NCBI GenBank assembly: GCA_900538465.1
Contig: UPXV01000012.1
Location: 1-64,000, forward strand
From: an uncultured Erysipelotrichaceae bacterium
GTDB taxonomy: Bacteria > Bacillota_I > Bacilli_A > Erysipelotrichales > Coprobacillaceae
DNA length: 64,000 nucleotides
Reading direction: 5' to 3'
Of the stretch, positions 27,455-36,199 are shown piece after piece. Both the position numbers and the translations under genes were made by a program. How positions within the stretch are numbered: position 1 is the first letter of the stretch; each line of letters starts with the position of its first letter. A model generated the notes under the pieces. It saw nothing but the letters and a program-made list of their open reading frames with translations, was not told where the DNA came from and ran no database searches.

Positions 27455-27961
27455 TTAAGCTATTGTTAAGTAAGTTGCATCTTTTAATGGATTGACAAAA
27501 CCTTGTCGAATGATTTTATGTATATATGAAAATAACTCCTCATAACATTCAATAAGAATCTTTCCTTCACTTAATATAATGATTCCTTCTATATAAATAT
27601 TCATATTTTTCAAAAAATAATGATGTTTACAAAAATCAAAATCTAGATAATGAATATAATCCAATTCATTATTCCTTATCATATACAACATTTCCTGTGA
27701 ACTTTTATTTTTAAGTTTTAAAATATCCTGTTTTATCTCTTTACTACACATCAAAAAATCTGCTTGTTCTTCTAAAAAATCATAGAGATATTTTTCTAAA
27801 AATTCATCTTTAAGACAATAAATGACATTTTCCTTATTTTCAAACTTATTGTATAATTTCAAACAAAAGTATTGATTCAATTTGTTTTCTATTTCAATAT
27901 CTTTATAATCTTTCTGTATAATCAATTGATTAGCTAATGATAAATAAATATACTGTGACAT
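27455..27961 (-). CDS. TetR-like protein with a divergent DNA-binding region
   Basis: About 168 residues, almost all helical. The first 60 residues follow the TetR layout (LANQLIIQKDYKDIEIENKL..., then LYNKFENKENVIYCL matching the usual YxxFxxKExLl), but the recognition helix lacks the typical A-G-V-S-x-x-x-x-Y pattern. The C-terminal part would be the ligand and dimer domain. GGAGGAG fixes the start at 27961. A structured leader with terminator precedes it. Calling it a regulator is an inference. Confidence 0.6.
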   Translation of the reverse strand: MSQYIYLSLANQLIIQKDYKDIEIENKLNQYFCLKLYNKFENKENVIYCLKDEFLEKYLYDFLEEQADFLMCSKEIKQDILKLKNKSSQEMLYMIRNNELDYIHYLDFDFCKHHYFLKNMNIYIEGIIILSEGKILIECYEELFSYIHKIIRQGFVNPLKDATYLTIA

Positions 27962-27974
27962 CTTTTTCTCCTCC

Positions 27975-28110
27975 AACAAAAAAAGTAAGTACCAAAATGG
28001 ATACTTACCTCACTAACACTTCATAAGTTCTGGTCTATTCCAGCCACCGCCAAGTCTTTCATCTTGTAACACTTACTCATGCTCAAAGTTATCTTCGTGT
28101 CTATTTTATC
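27975..28110 (-). ncRNA. structured leader RNA / attenuator of unknown class
   Basis: A promoter-like TTGCAA-17-TAAAAT on the minus strand starts a ~130-nt RNA ending in a strong terminator (GTAAGTA / TACTTAC then TTTTTTT), just before the ribosome site of the TetR-like gene. Upstream, AGTAAGT can pair with the ACTTACT arm of the terminator, a possible antiterminator, and AAGTGTTA occurs twice. A hairpin CTGG...CCAG lies in the middle. I compared it by eye with T-box, S-box, GEMM and other common classes and found no match. Confidence 0.5.
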
Positions 28111-28139
28111 ATTATATATTTTTATTTGCAATAAGAAAA

Positions 28140-28559
28140 TTATTTAATTTCAAAATTCATATTTTTAAAATTACTATAATATCTTCCTCTTTTTGCAATG
28201 AAATGAAGAACACAATAATCTGGATCAGTAACACCTTCAGGATAATACATCGTATCCCCCTCCTGCCAGATTCTTTCTTTATTTTTTTCATCTTCTAAAA
28301 CTTCAACTTCCCCTATTAAACTAGCCCCTCTAAAAAATCTTTTATCCACAAAATATAATGTGGCTTTAGGATTCTTTTTAAAATATTTCACTTTATCCGA
28401 TGACGTATTGGTTGTTAAATAAAATTCTTTGATTCCAATTCTTTCTCTAGGATTTAACATAGCCTTACTAATCGGATAACCTTCATCATCACAATATGAG
28501 ATTATCGTCACAGTTGCTTTATCAATCAATTTCCCAATTGTTTCTTCTGGATTTCGCAT
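28140..28559 (-). CDS. pyridoxamine 5'-phosphate oxidase-family protein
   Basis: 139 residues forming a split-barrel flavin-binding fold: the strand pattern ATVTIISYCDDEGYPISKAM, then FYLTTNTSSDKVKYFKKNPKATLYFVD, typical of general-stress/PNPOx-like proteins. Such proteins bind FMN, F420 or heme; true PNPOx residues are not evident. RBS GGTGATAAT lies before the ATG. Role unknown. Confidence 0.8.
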   Translation of the reverse strand: MRNPEETIGKLIDKATVTIISYCDDEGYPISKAMLNPRERIGIKEFYLTTNTSSDKVKYFKKNPKATLYFVDKRFFRGASLIGEVEVLEDEKNKERIWQEGDTMYYPEGVTDPDYCVLHFIAKRGRYYSNFKNMNFEIK

Positions 28560-28797
28560 ATTATCACCTCTTTATCTTACTATATCATACCTATCAAGCT
28601 TATGAATGCTTTTTTGTATATATAAAAATAAATTTTCTAAGATTGGATGAGTCACATTCCTTTTTTAACTCAGATAAGATAGATAACCAATTTGAGGTTC
28701 TATTGATTCAATATACAATTGTAATCTCTTTTTCAACAATTTCATTATATGTATGTCTATAAAAGTATATTGAGTCCTTATATTCATGTATAGAAAA

Positions 28798-28815
28798 AGG
28801 GAACTTACATTCCCT
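28798..28815 (-). terminator. terminator of the GH1 gene
   Basis: AGGGAA / TTCCCT hairpin with TTTTTC on the minus strand, overlapping the stop. Confidence 0.7.
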
Positions 28816-30271
28816 ATAAATCTTCACCATGACTAGAAATGACTTTTTGATACCAATAGAAAGAATCTTTTTTCAATCGTTTTAAACTTCCATTTCCCTC
28901 ATCATCCATATCAACATAAACCATTCCATAACGTTTCTTCATTTCACCCGTTCCGGCACTAACTAAATCAATGCACCCCCAAGGTGTATAACCCATTAAA
29001 TCAACCCCATCTTCTTCAACAGCTTTTTTCATTTCCATAATATGATCTCGCATATAAGCTATGCGATAATCATCATGAATACTTCCATCAGTTTCAACTT
29101 CATCCTTAGCACCTAATCCATTTTCAACAATGAATAATGGTTTTTGGTATCTATCCCATAAAATATTTAATGAAATACGAAGTCCTATAGGATCAATTGG
29201 CCATTTCCATTCACTTTCTTGTAAATATGGATTTTCAGCCATTTTCACTCCGTTTCCTAATGTTGCTTTGGCATCTTCTCTCGTTGTAACAACACCTGAA
29301 TTATAATAGCTAAAACCAATATAATCCACACATCCCTCTTTTAAAATTTCATCATCATGTACTTCTTTTTTAATAATAATATTTTCTCCTTCTAAAAGTT
29401 TTAAGATATATGAAGGGTAATAACCACGACATTGTACATCACTAAAAAAATATTTTAAACGACGTGAAACGTTTAATTCCAATTCAACATCTTTTGGATT
29501 ACATGTTTCTGGATAAGTTAAGATATTCGCTAACATCATACCAATTTGATTTTCTGGATCAATTTCATGACCTTTTTTCACAGCTAATGCACTCGCAATA
29601 AAGATATGATGTATAGCTTGATAATAACGTTGTTGATTCATTTCATGAACTCCTAATGTATCATAACCTCTTAAAAGATTAATTTCATTAAACGTCATCC
29701 AATGTTTGACTTTCCCTTTATATCTTTCAAAGACAGTTTCACAATATCTTAAAAAATAAGTCACTGTTTCTCTTGATAACCAACCATTTTTTTCATCAGC
29801 CAAATAAAGTGGCATATCAAAATGATTTAATGTCACAACTGGTTGAATACCATATTTTAAACATTCATCAAAAACCTTATCATAAAACTTTAGTCCTTCC
29901 TCATTTGGTGTTTCTTCATCACCTCTAGGAAAGATTCTTGTCCATGAAATAGACATACGAAAACATTGAAATCCCATTTCAGCCATCAAAGCAATATCTT
30001 CTTGATAATGATGATAAAAATCAACAGCTTTATGACTTGGATAATACATATTTTCATCAATTATACTTTTATAATTTTGTGGAATATAATCACTGCCATG
30101 TAAATAAACAATTTGATTATTTTCATCTAAGAAACTATGTTTTCTTTTTCGAGTTAATGAGCCATTGGTTTTGGTATCAGAAGTTGCTAAACCTCTGCCA
30201 CCTTCATTATATCCACCTTCAAATTGGTTAGCAGCCGTTGCGCCACCCCATAAAAAATCTTTTTTTAACAT
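28814..30271 (-). CDS. 6-phospho-beta-glucosidase, GH1
   Basis: 485 residues, full-length GH1. It begins FLWGGATAANQFEGG, has the acid/base TFNEIN (near 187), and the nucleophile IVENGLG (near 382). MGFQCFRMSISWTRIFPRG and DLVSAGTGEMKKRYG are typical of the 6-phospho-beta-glucosidase branch (BglA/AscB/BglH). It is about half identical by eye to the GH1 gene at 32416. A divergent AraC-family gene shares the 55-bp spacer and is its likely regulator. Confidence 0.9.
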   Translation of the reverse strand: MLKKDFLWGGATAANQFEGGYNEGGRGLATSDTKTNGSLTRKRKHSFLDENNQIVYLHGSDYIPQNYKSIIDENMYYPSHKAVDFYHHYQEDIALMAEMGFQCFRMSISWTRIFPRGDEETPNEEGLKFYDKVFDECLKYGIQPVVTLNHFDMPLYLADEKNGWLSRETVTYFLRYCETVFERYKGKVKHWMTFNEINLLRGYDTLGVHEMNQQRYYQAIHHIFIASALAVKKGHEIDPENQIGMMLANILTYPETCNPKDVELELNVSRRLKYFFSDVQCRGYYPSYILKLLEGENIIIKKEVHDDEILKEGCVDYIGFSYYNSGVVTTREDAKATLGNGVKMAENPYLQESEWKWPIDPIGLRISLNILWDRYQKPLFIVENGLGAKDEVETDGSIHDDYRIAYMRDHIMEMKKAVEEDGVDLMGYTPWGCIDLVSAGTGEMKKRYGMVYVDMDDEGNGSLKRLKKDSFYWYQKVISSHGEDL

Positions 30272-30326
30272 CTTTTTCCCTCTTTTCTTTATATTTTTGT
30301 TACAATAAATAAGAAAGGATGATTTT

Positions 30327-31523
30327 ATGATACAAACAAGCCAAGAACTACAAAATCTAATTCCTCTTATTTATCAAAATTTTCATATGCCTATATTTTT
30401 GTTGTCAAAAGATATGAAAATCATTGGATATCCTCAACAATTCTTTAAATTAGAAGAAGATTATTTCACTCATTTTATTAACAAACAAGATATCATAAAA
30501 TATAAGATTTATACGTGTTTCCATGAAAATGAAACTTATTTTTGTTTTGCATATATTCTTGATAATGTTCAATTCATATGTATTGGACCATATTTCCCTC
30601 GTAAAATTACATCTCAAGATCATCCCTCAGATTTTCCTTTTTTAAAACATGTTACATCACCTTATAAAATCAATGACTTTATCCATCTTCCTTATGCTCA
30701 TCATAAAATCACTTCACAACTCATTTTTATTTATCAAGTCATCACTGGTCAAATTTTAAAAGCTGAAGAATTAAAACTGAATTATCGTGAAGCCTCTGTT
30801 CAACCTTTAAAACAAGAAAATAGTTTGGAACAGGAAATCTTTAAAATCAGAGAAAATCCATTGCATGATTTTAGTTATTCTTATGAAAAGAAAATCATTA
30901 ATTATATTCAATCAGAAAATAGTACAGCTGCTCGTATTTTAATGAGTGAACTAATGCAAATTAAGGATGAACGTCAATTATCACAAAGTCAAATTCAATC
31001 AATTAAATACAAACTTGTAGCGGTTATTACTTTATTTACAAGAGCAGTGATTGATGTTGGTGTTCCTATCGCAAAAGCCTATACTCTAAGTGATGTTTAT
31101 ATTATGAAAGTTGATCAAGCCCAAAGTATTGACCAATTACATAAGAGTGTTTCTGATGCTATTATCGACTTTACAAAGTTAGTGAAACGTTATAAGAATA
31201 TTCAAAATCCTCATTGGGTTAAGGAATGTAAGAACTATATTTCTCATCATCTTCATCAAAGTATTTCTTTAAATGATTTGGCTGATTTGGTAGGTATGAA
31301 TCCAAGTTATTTATCAACCCAATTTAAAAAAGTAACACATCAATCTATCAAACAATATATTAATGAAAAGAAAGTTCAAGAAGCTCAGTTTCTGATTCAA
31401 ACTTCTCATTATTCTTTAGCTGAAATCTCAGATATTTTACAGTTTTCTAGCCAAAGTCATTTTCATAAAGTCTTTAAATCTATAACTGGACTTTCTCCAA
31501 GTGAATATAAGAATAAACATTAA
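30327..31523 (+). CDS. AraC-family transcriptional regulator
   Basis: 398 residues. The C-terminal ~100 carry the double helix-turn-helix of AraC proteins (LNDLADLVGMNPSYLSTQF and LAEISDILQFSSQSHFHKVFK, then GLSPSEYK). The N-terminal ~145 residues form a sensor-like domain with aromatic and His/Cys residues; the middle is helical. RBS AAAGGATG. It is divergent from a GH1 gene and close to the ROK-GH1-PTS operon, so beta-glucoside control is the likely role. Effector unknown. Confidence 0.85.
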   Translation: MIQTSQELQNLIPLIYQNFHMPIFLLSKDMKIIGYPQQFFKLEEDYFTHFINKQDIIKYKIYTCFHENETYFCFAYILDNVQFICIGPYFPRKITSQDHPSDFPFLKHVTSPYKINDFIHLPYAHHKITSQLIFIYQVITGQILKAEELKLNYREASVQPLKQENSLEQEIFKIRENPLHDFSYSYEKKIINYIQSENSTAARILMSELMQIKDERQLSQSQIQSIKYKLVAVITLFTRAVIDVGVPIAKAYTLSDVYIMKVDQAQSIDQLHKSVSDAIIDFTKLVKRYKNIQNPHWVKECKNYISHHLHQSISLNDLADLVGMNPSYLSTQFKKVTHQSIKQYINEKKVQEAQFLIQTSHYSLAEISDILQFSSQSHFHKVFKSITGLSPSEYKNKH

Positions 31524-31558
31524 CGATGAAAGAATTATCTTTCATCGTTATATTTTTT
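31524..31558. terminator. bidirectional terminator
   Basis: CGATGAAAGA-ATTA-TCTTTCATCG with T-rich sequence beyond. It separates the AraC gene from the convergent ROK kinase gene. Confidence 0.75.
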
Positions 31559-32419
31559 ATAATGATAGTAAGCCCCTAACATATTGGCATCATTACAATA
31601 TTGACATTTCACAATTTGAGCATGTGGGAATTTGATAGGGAAATCGTTATAAAATGCATCTGATGCTTTTTGTAAACCTTCAATAAATAATGGATTTTCA
31701 CTTGCTCCACCACCAATGCAAATTCTTTGTGGATCTAATAAACATTGGATATTATGCAATTCACAAATCACTTCATAACAATATTCATCAAAAATCTTTT
31801 GACTGACTTCATCACCTTGGCGAATCCATTCAAAGACTTCTTTCCCATCTCTTGTTCCACTATTTTTTGCTTTTGCAATCTTTTCAACTAAGTTATAAAC
31901 ACTCCCAATTGCGCCAAACAAACCTTTAGAATGATAAACTTTAGGACTCTTAGAGAAAATCACACTGACTTCCCCAGCAATTAAATGGCTACCTTTATAA
32001 ATATCACCATCAATAATAATTCCACCACCAACACCCGTTCCAAAAGTCAAAACAAGACCTTGTTTAATTCCTTGCATATTTCCAGCTTCTAGTTCAGCAA
32101 TAGCGGCACATCTGGCATCATTTTCAATTTCAATCGGTAAGCGAAATCTTTCTTCCCAAGCCTTAACATCAGTATGATTATTGTAAGCCAGACTTCCTCC
32201 TGCAAAGATATACTTTCTATCAACATCAATAACCCCTGGTAAAGAAAATGCTATACCCTCTACAGGTTTTAGCGTTTCCAGTACAGTTTCAATAGTTTTT
32301 AAGAAAGTTTCTTGATCCTCATAAGGAGTTGGAACCTTATCTTGTAAAGTCATGACATCATCAACCATCAATGAATATTTGATAAATGTTCCACCGACAT
32401 CAAAAACGGCAATTCTCAT
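31535..32419 (-). CDS. ROK-family kinase, beta-glucoside-kinase type
   Basis: 294 residues. The phosphate-1 motif DVGGTFIKYSL (6-16) and the GTGVGGGIIIDG loop (about 127-138) are present, but the zinc-binding cysteine motif of glucokinases is missing. That combination fits BglK-type ROK enzymes, which phosphorylate cellobiose and other beta-glucosides at O6. It is the last gene after a GH1 gene (4-bp overlap) and a PTS IIC, so a product of this kinase could feed the GH1 enzyme. Substrate not proven. Confidence 0.8.
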   Translation of the reverse strand: MRIAVFDVGGTFIKYSLMVDDVMTLQDKVPTPYEDQETFLKTIETVLETLKPVEGIAFSLPGVIDVDRKYIFAGGSLAYNNHTDVKAWEERFRLPIEIENDARCAAIAELEAGNMQGIKQGLVLTFGTGVGGGIIIDGDIYKGSHLIAGEVSVIFSKSPKVYHSKGLFGAIGSVYNLVEKIAKAKNSGTRDGKEVFEWIRQGDEVSQKIFDEYCYEVICELHNIQCLLDPQRICIGGGASENPLFIEGLQKASDAFYNDFPIKFPHAQIVKCQYCNDANMLGAYYHYKKYNDER

Positions 32420-33837
32420 AGTTTTTCACCATCACTTGCTATAACTTGTTTATACCAATCAAATGACTTTTTCTTAGAACGTTTCATTGTCCCATTGCCT
32501 TGATCATCTCTATCTACATAGATAAAACCATAACGTTTACTCATTTGTCCAGTTCCAGCACTCACTAAATCAATACATCCCCAAGGTGTATAACCTATAA
32601 TATCAACACCATCTTCTAAAATCGCTTTTTTCATTTCTTCAATATGTGCTTTTAAATAAGCAATACGATAATCATCTTCAATATGTCCATGCTCGTCAAT
32701 TTGATCATTATAACCTAGCCCATTTTCAACAATAAACAAAGGAATTTCATAACGTTCATAGAAACGATTTAAAATATATCGTAAACCTTTGGCATCAATT
32801 TGCCATCCCCATTCGCTTGTCTCAAGATATGGATTCTTTACACCACTTGATAAATTTCCACCTGTTTTTTCAACATTTGGATCACTACTTGCAGCAGAAG
32901 AAGAATAGTAAGAGAAACCAACAAAATCAACACAGCCCTTTTTCAAATCTTCTAAATCATTTGGTTCCATATGAACATGAATTCCTAAACGTTCAACATG
33001 TTTTTTGACATAGTGAGGATAATGTCCACGTACTTGAATATCTGAAAATGAGAATGTTTTCATACGCATTGCTTTTTCAGCTAATTCTACATCTTCTGGT
33101 TTCGCAGTTAATGGATATTGGACAAGTGTTAAAACCATGCATCCAATCTTGTTATTGGGATCAATCTTATGTCCTAATTGAACAGCTTGACTACTAGCGA
33201 CAAATTGGTGATGTGCTGCTTGATAACTACGTTCAATAAAATCATCACGACTTCTATCTAATACACCTGCAATCTCAGGCATTAAAATGACTGAATTGAT
33301 TTCATTAAAAGTCATCCAATATTTCACTTTGCCTTTATATCGATTAAAAATCACTTCACAATAATGAAGATAAAAATCAATAAGTTTTCGATTTGCCCAA
33401 CCACCATAGTGTTTGACTAAATATAATGGCATTTCATAATGAGAAATTGTAACGACTGGTTGCATTCCTCTTTTTAGCATTTCATCAAATAAATCATCAT
33501 AAAACTTTAAACCTTCCTCATTAGGTTGTTCTTCATCCCCATGAGGAAAAATACGGCTCCAGGCAATAGATGTTCGAAAACATCTAAAGCCCATTTCTTG
33601 GCACATTGCTAAATCTTCTTGATAATGATGATAGAAATCAACACCATCATGATTAGGATAGTAAACATGATCTTGGATACCATCAGTAAAATGACGTGAA
33701 ACACCTTTTTTTCCAGCTGTTGCAATATCCATTAATGATAATCCTTTACCACCTACATTATAGGCACCCTCTGCTTGATTTGCAGCAATGGCACCACCCC
33801 ATAAAAAATCTTTACTCAATTGACTCAATGTTGCCAC
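32416..33837 (-). CDS. 6-phospho-beta-glucosidase, GH1
   Basis: 473 residues with FLWGGAIAANQAEG, the acid/base TFNEIN (near 181) and the nucleophile IVENGLG (near 370). The frame starts at GTG 33837 within the end of the PTS gene; a TTG nine bases later has better spacing from AAAGG and may be the true start. It is overlapped by the PTS IIC gene upstream and by the ROK kinase gene downstream, so this is one operon for beta-glucoside uptake and cleavage. Confidence 0.9.
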   Translation of the reverse strand: MATLSQLSKDFLWGGAIAANQAEGAYNVGGKGLSLMDIATAGKKGVSRHFTDGIQDHVYYPNHDGVDFYHHYQEDLAMCQEMGFRCFRTSIAWSRIFPHGDEEQPNEEGLKFYDDLFDEMLKRGMQPVVTISHYEMPLYLVKHYGGWANRKLIDFYLHYCEVIFNRYKGKVKYWMTFNEINSVILMPEIAGVLDRSRDDFIERSYQAAHHQFVASSQAVQLGHKIDPNNKIGCMVLTLVQYPLTAKPEDVELAEKAMRMKTFSFSDIQVRGHYPHYVKKHVERLGIHVHMEPNDLEDLKKGCVDFVGFSYYSSSAASSDPNVEKTGGNLSSGVKNPYLETSEWGWQIDAKGLRYILNRFYERYEIPLFIVENGLGYNDQIDEHGHIEDDYRIAYLKAHIEEMKKAILEDGVDIIGYTPWGCIDLVSAGTGQMSKRYGFIYVDRDDQGNGTMKRSKKKSFDWYKQVIASDGEKL

Positions 33838-35110
33838 CAGCCTTTGCTAATTGTTCTTCTTCATAAGCTTTCTTATCAGCAATCTTAAAGAATGGATAAT
33901 ACATTAATGTATTTACAGCAAGTAAAATCAATACCATGATTAATAATGAAATTCCTCCTGCCATAAATGCTTTCACAAAGAATGGTGTTGTCCAAGGCAA
34001 TAATGACATTGCTGGATTATAAGTAAAGGTAAAGATATGTGTTGCTGCTAAACCAATCAATCCCATCACAACATTACAGAAAACCATTGGAATAAAGAAG
34101 ATAGGATTTAACATGACTGGCATACCAAATATTAATGGTTCATTAATATTAAATAAGTTAGGAATAAATGCTAATTTTAACATCTTTTTATATCTTTCAC
34201 TCTTAGCTGTAAACATTGATAAACAAAGTCCAATTGTATTTCCATTACCACCAAATGAAGCAAATAATGAAACTAATGTCAGTGTTAAATATGTTAATGG
34301 TCTTCCTGCTTGTGCATCAGCAATATTTGTTAAAACTAATGTCATTTGTAAAGGCACAAAGGCACTATAAACAGTATTTGGGTGAATACCAAAGAACCAT
34401 AATAAGTTTGCTGCAAAATATAATAAGAAGATTGTTGGTAATGATAAACCAATTTTAATAATAAATGCTCCAATTGTTTGATCAAAGAAATTAACGAAAC
34501 TTCCATAAGGTGTATAACCAAATCCAACTCTTACTAAGAAAGCAAAAGCGACAATAATCATAGAAACAAAGATTGGTTCAAATGATTCACTTACCATCGG
34601 TGGAACACCTTCAGGCATTTTAAACTTCAAACCTTTTGAAGATAAGAAATGGAACATATAACCTGTAATAATCGCAAAAATCAACGCAACCAAAATACCA
34701 GTTCCACTTAAATAAGTCACATTAAAAGCATTAATAACACCATCTTTTCCTTCAACTGTTTGAGGAATAATTAATAAGAAACTTAATAATGATAAAACCC
34801 CACAAGATAAAGGATTATCCCCTTTTCTTTTTGCAAAAGCATATGCAACTGTAAAAGAAATATATAATGCCAAAGCATTTAAACTGGCATTTGAAATGGC
34901 ATCAAAATGAGCTTTCAAGCCAACACTTGTTAACCAATCAGAATATCCATCAATTGGTAAATTCCCTAAAATAACAAATATACAGACACCAAACGTAACT
35001 GGTCCTGTTCTCATGAACCCTTCAGCCACTGATTGAATCACATCATTGTTACTCATTTTTTCAGCGATTGGTCCAATAAATCTTTGCAATAATTCTTCTA
35101 ACTTTTTCAT
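33812..35110 (-). CDS. PTS cellobiose/lactose-family IIC permease
   Basis: 432 residues and about ten membrane helices. Family landmarks are FGIHPNTVYSAF, GNGNTIGLCLSM and NIFNINEPLIFGMPVMLNPIFFIP, the last holding the NEP substrate-site segment of Lac-family IIC proteins. It moves a beta-glucoside across the membrane and presents it for phosphorylation by IIB. No IIA or IIB gene lies nearby. GGAGGATCT lies before the ATG. It is the first gene of the IIC-GH1-ROK operon. Confidence 0.92.
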   Translation of the reverse strand: MKKLEELLQRFIGPIAEKMSNNDVIQSVAEGFMRTGPVTFGVCIFVILGNLPIDGYSDWLTSVGLKAHFDAISNASLNALALYISFTVAYAFAKRKGDNPLSCGVLSLLSFLLIIPQTVEGKDGVINAFNVTYLSGTGILVALIFAIITGYMFHFLSSKGLKFKMPEGVPPMVSESFEPIFVSMIIVAFAFLVRVGFGYTPYGSFVNFFDQTIGAFIIKIGLSLPTIFLLYFAANLLWFFGIHPNTVYSAFVPLQMTLVLTNIADAQAGRPLTYLTLTLVSLFASFGGNGNTIGLCLSMFTAKSERYKKMLKLAFIPNLFNINEPLIFGMPVMLNPIFFIPMVFCNVVMGLIGLAATHIFTFTYNPAMSLLPWTTPFFVKAFMAGGISLLIMVLILLAVNTLMYYPFFKIADKKAYEEEQLAKAGGNIESIE

Positions 35111-35134
35111 AGATCCTCCTCATAATGTTTCCTT

Positions 35135-35148
35135 GAAATACGTATTTC
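35135..35148. promoter_or_regulatory. palindrome upstream of the PTS operon
   Basis: GAAATACGTATTTC is a perfect 14-bp palindrome between the promoter region and the ribosome site of the PTS IIC gene. Likely an operator; the regulator is not identified. Confidence 0.5.
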
Positions 35149-35289
35149 TTTTTTATCGACACGTTTATTATAATTTATACAATGTTCTATTTTTATATTT
35201 TTTCTAGTTTATTTATATATTTTTTATATAACTTTTATTATTCAATCATTATTTTATCAATAATGTTATAATACTTCTAGGTGATATCA

Positions 35290-35550
35290 ATGAATAACAA
35301 AGAAATAATAAAACAAATAGAAATACTATGTACGTCTTTATCTAAGAAAAACTATGATGAATATATTCAAAAAGGATATAGTCTTTTAAAAGAATGGTAT
35401 GAGCTTGGTTATAAAAAAGATGACGTTTATGACATACTGCATCAATATTATCAAAATTTGGATGATGAGCTTACATCTAATTTTATTGCTGATCTTATGG
35501 ATTTCATTGTGGGATGGTGTTCTCCTCAAATGCAAATATGGAAAGATTAA
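35290..35550 (+). CDS. hypothetical small protein
   Basis: 86 residues, helical, rich in Tyr, Lys, Asp and Glu, ending CSPQMQIWKD. The start at 35290 follows AGGTGATATCA. It has its own -10-like sequence and a strong terminator. No family recognised and no membrane segment. Confidence 0.6.
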   Translation: MNNKEIIKQIEILCTSLSKKNYDEYIQKGYSLLKEWYELGYKKDDVYDILHQYYQNLDDELTSNFIADLMDFIVGWCSPQMQIWKD

Positions 35551-35582
35551 AAAGGTTAAGAATTTAAACTCTTAACCTTTTT
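35549..35582 (+). terminator. terminator of the small hypothetical gene
   Basis: AAAAGGTTAAGA / TCTTAACCTTTT with a T-run. Confidence 0.8.
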
Positions 35583-35637
35583 TATAAAAATATCTCTATA
35601 AATAATGATTCATCTCATTTCAATTTATACTTTTTGA

Positions 35638-35665
35638 TGAGACAAAATTGAGACAAAATTGAGAC
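35638..35665 (+). repeat. tandem 11-bp repeat
   Basis: TGAGACAAAAT occurs twice in tandem and is followed by TGAGAC, about 70 bp upstream of the toxin ATG and just upstream of its -10. It could bind a regulator or hold alternative -35 boxes. Confidence 0.5.
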
Positions 35666-35733
35666 GCACACCATGAACCCATATGATATAATAAAACTGT
35701 TATCAGTTCCTCCCTTGAAAGGAGGTGAGGAAT

Positions 35734-35829
35734 ATGTTTGTTGAAGCTTTGACTTCATTAATTGTCTCTATTATGGCAGGGATTATTTTGTATTTTCTTT
35801 GCAAGTGGTTTGATAGCAGACATAACTGA
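35734..35829 (+). CDS. Fst/Ldr-like type I toxin peptide
   Basis: 31 residues too short for usual gene finders: one membrane helix (about 8-23, IVSIMAGIILYFLCKW) and a charged tail DSRHN. This matches the Fst family of plasmid pAD1 (short start, helix, W/L-D-x-R tail), which damages the membrane when made in excess. The GGAGGTGAGG site is strong but can be hidden by an upstream CCTCC in a hairpin, typical of type I toxins. A TATAAT lies about 45 bp upstream. A shared terminator and direct repeats support an antisense antitoxin downstream. Confidence 0.75.
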   Translation: MFVEALTSLIVSIMAGIILYFLCKWFDSRHN

Positions 35830-35844
35830 TGATAAGCCCAAACG

Positions 35845-35874
35845 AAAAGTCAGGAGGTACCTCTCCTGACTTTT
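35845..35874. terminator. bidirectional terminator of the toxin-antitoxin locus
   Basis: AAAAGTCAGGAG-(loop)-CTCCTGACTTTT, with A- and T-runs at both ends, so both convergent transcripts can stop here. Confidence 0.8.
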
Positions 35875-35915
35875 CTCTGTTGAGGACTATGTTCTCAGCA
35901 GTGACTTCATTTACA
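35845..35915 (-). ncRNA. candidate antitoxin RNA (RNA II of an Fst-type locus)
   Basis: A promoter-like TTGTTT-17-TAAGAT on the minus strand would start an RNA near 35915 running through the shared terminator. It covers copies of two short repeats that also flank the toxin start: TGAGGA-x-TATGTT (35726 and 35881) and TGACTTCATT (35750 and 35902). In the pAD1 par locus such repeats let RNA II pair with the toxin mRNA. Ends are inferred. Confidence 0.6.
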
Positions 35916-35971
35916 AAAATATCTTAACATATTTTTCATTTTCAAACAAGACTCAAATTGATTTATGATGT

Positions 35972-36199
35972 TTATTTTCCAATCTTTCTATGAATATCCT
36001 TATTCATCTTGTCTTTCCATTTACTCTCATAAGTCTTTGTATTCTTTAACAATTCATCAACAAATCCAGCAACATCTTCACCAGTAACTTCTAAGACTAG
36101 TTTCCCATTGGCTGCACTTTCTTCAAAAAGATCTAATAAATCATATTGCAATTCCATCATATTTTTAATATTAAAATACGTATTAAAAAATCCCTTCAT
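35972..36199 (-). CDS. DUF1048-like small protein
   Basis: 75 residues, helical, with LVLEVTGEDVAGFVDELLKN in the middle, as in DUF1048 proteins that are commonly encoded right after a PadR regulator. The gene starts immediately after the PadR stop, so they are coupled. The role of these proteins is not known to me. Confidence 0.75.
   Translation of the reverse strand: MKGFFNTYFNIKNMMELQYDLLDLFEESAANGKLVLEVTGEDVAGFVDELLKNTKTYESKWKDKMNKDIHRKIGK

Noticed and set aside
27975..28110. T-box, S-box or c-di-GMP riboswitch
   Set aside because: GGCGGTGGCTGG looks a little like a T-box core, but the AGGGTGG-x-ACCGCG box and a specifier stem are absent; the conserved cores of the other classes are absent too.
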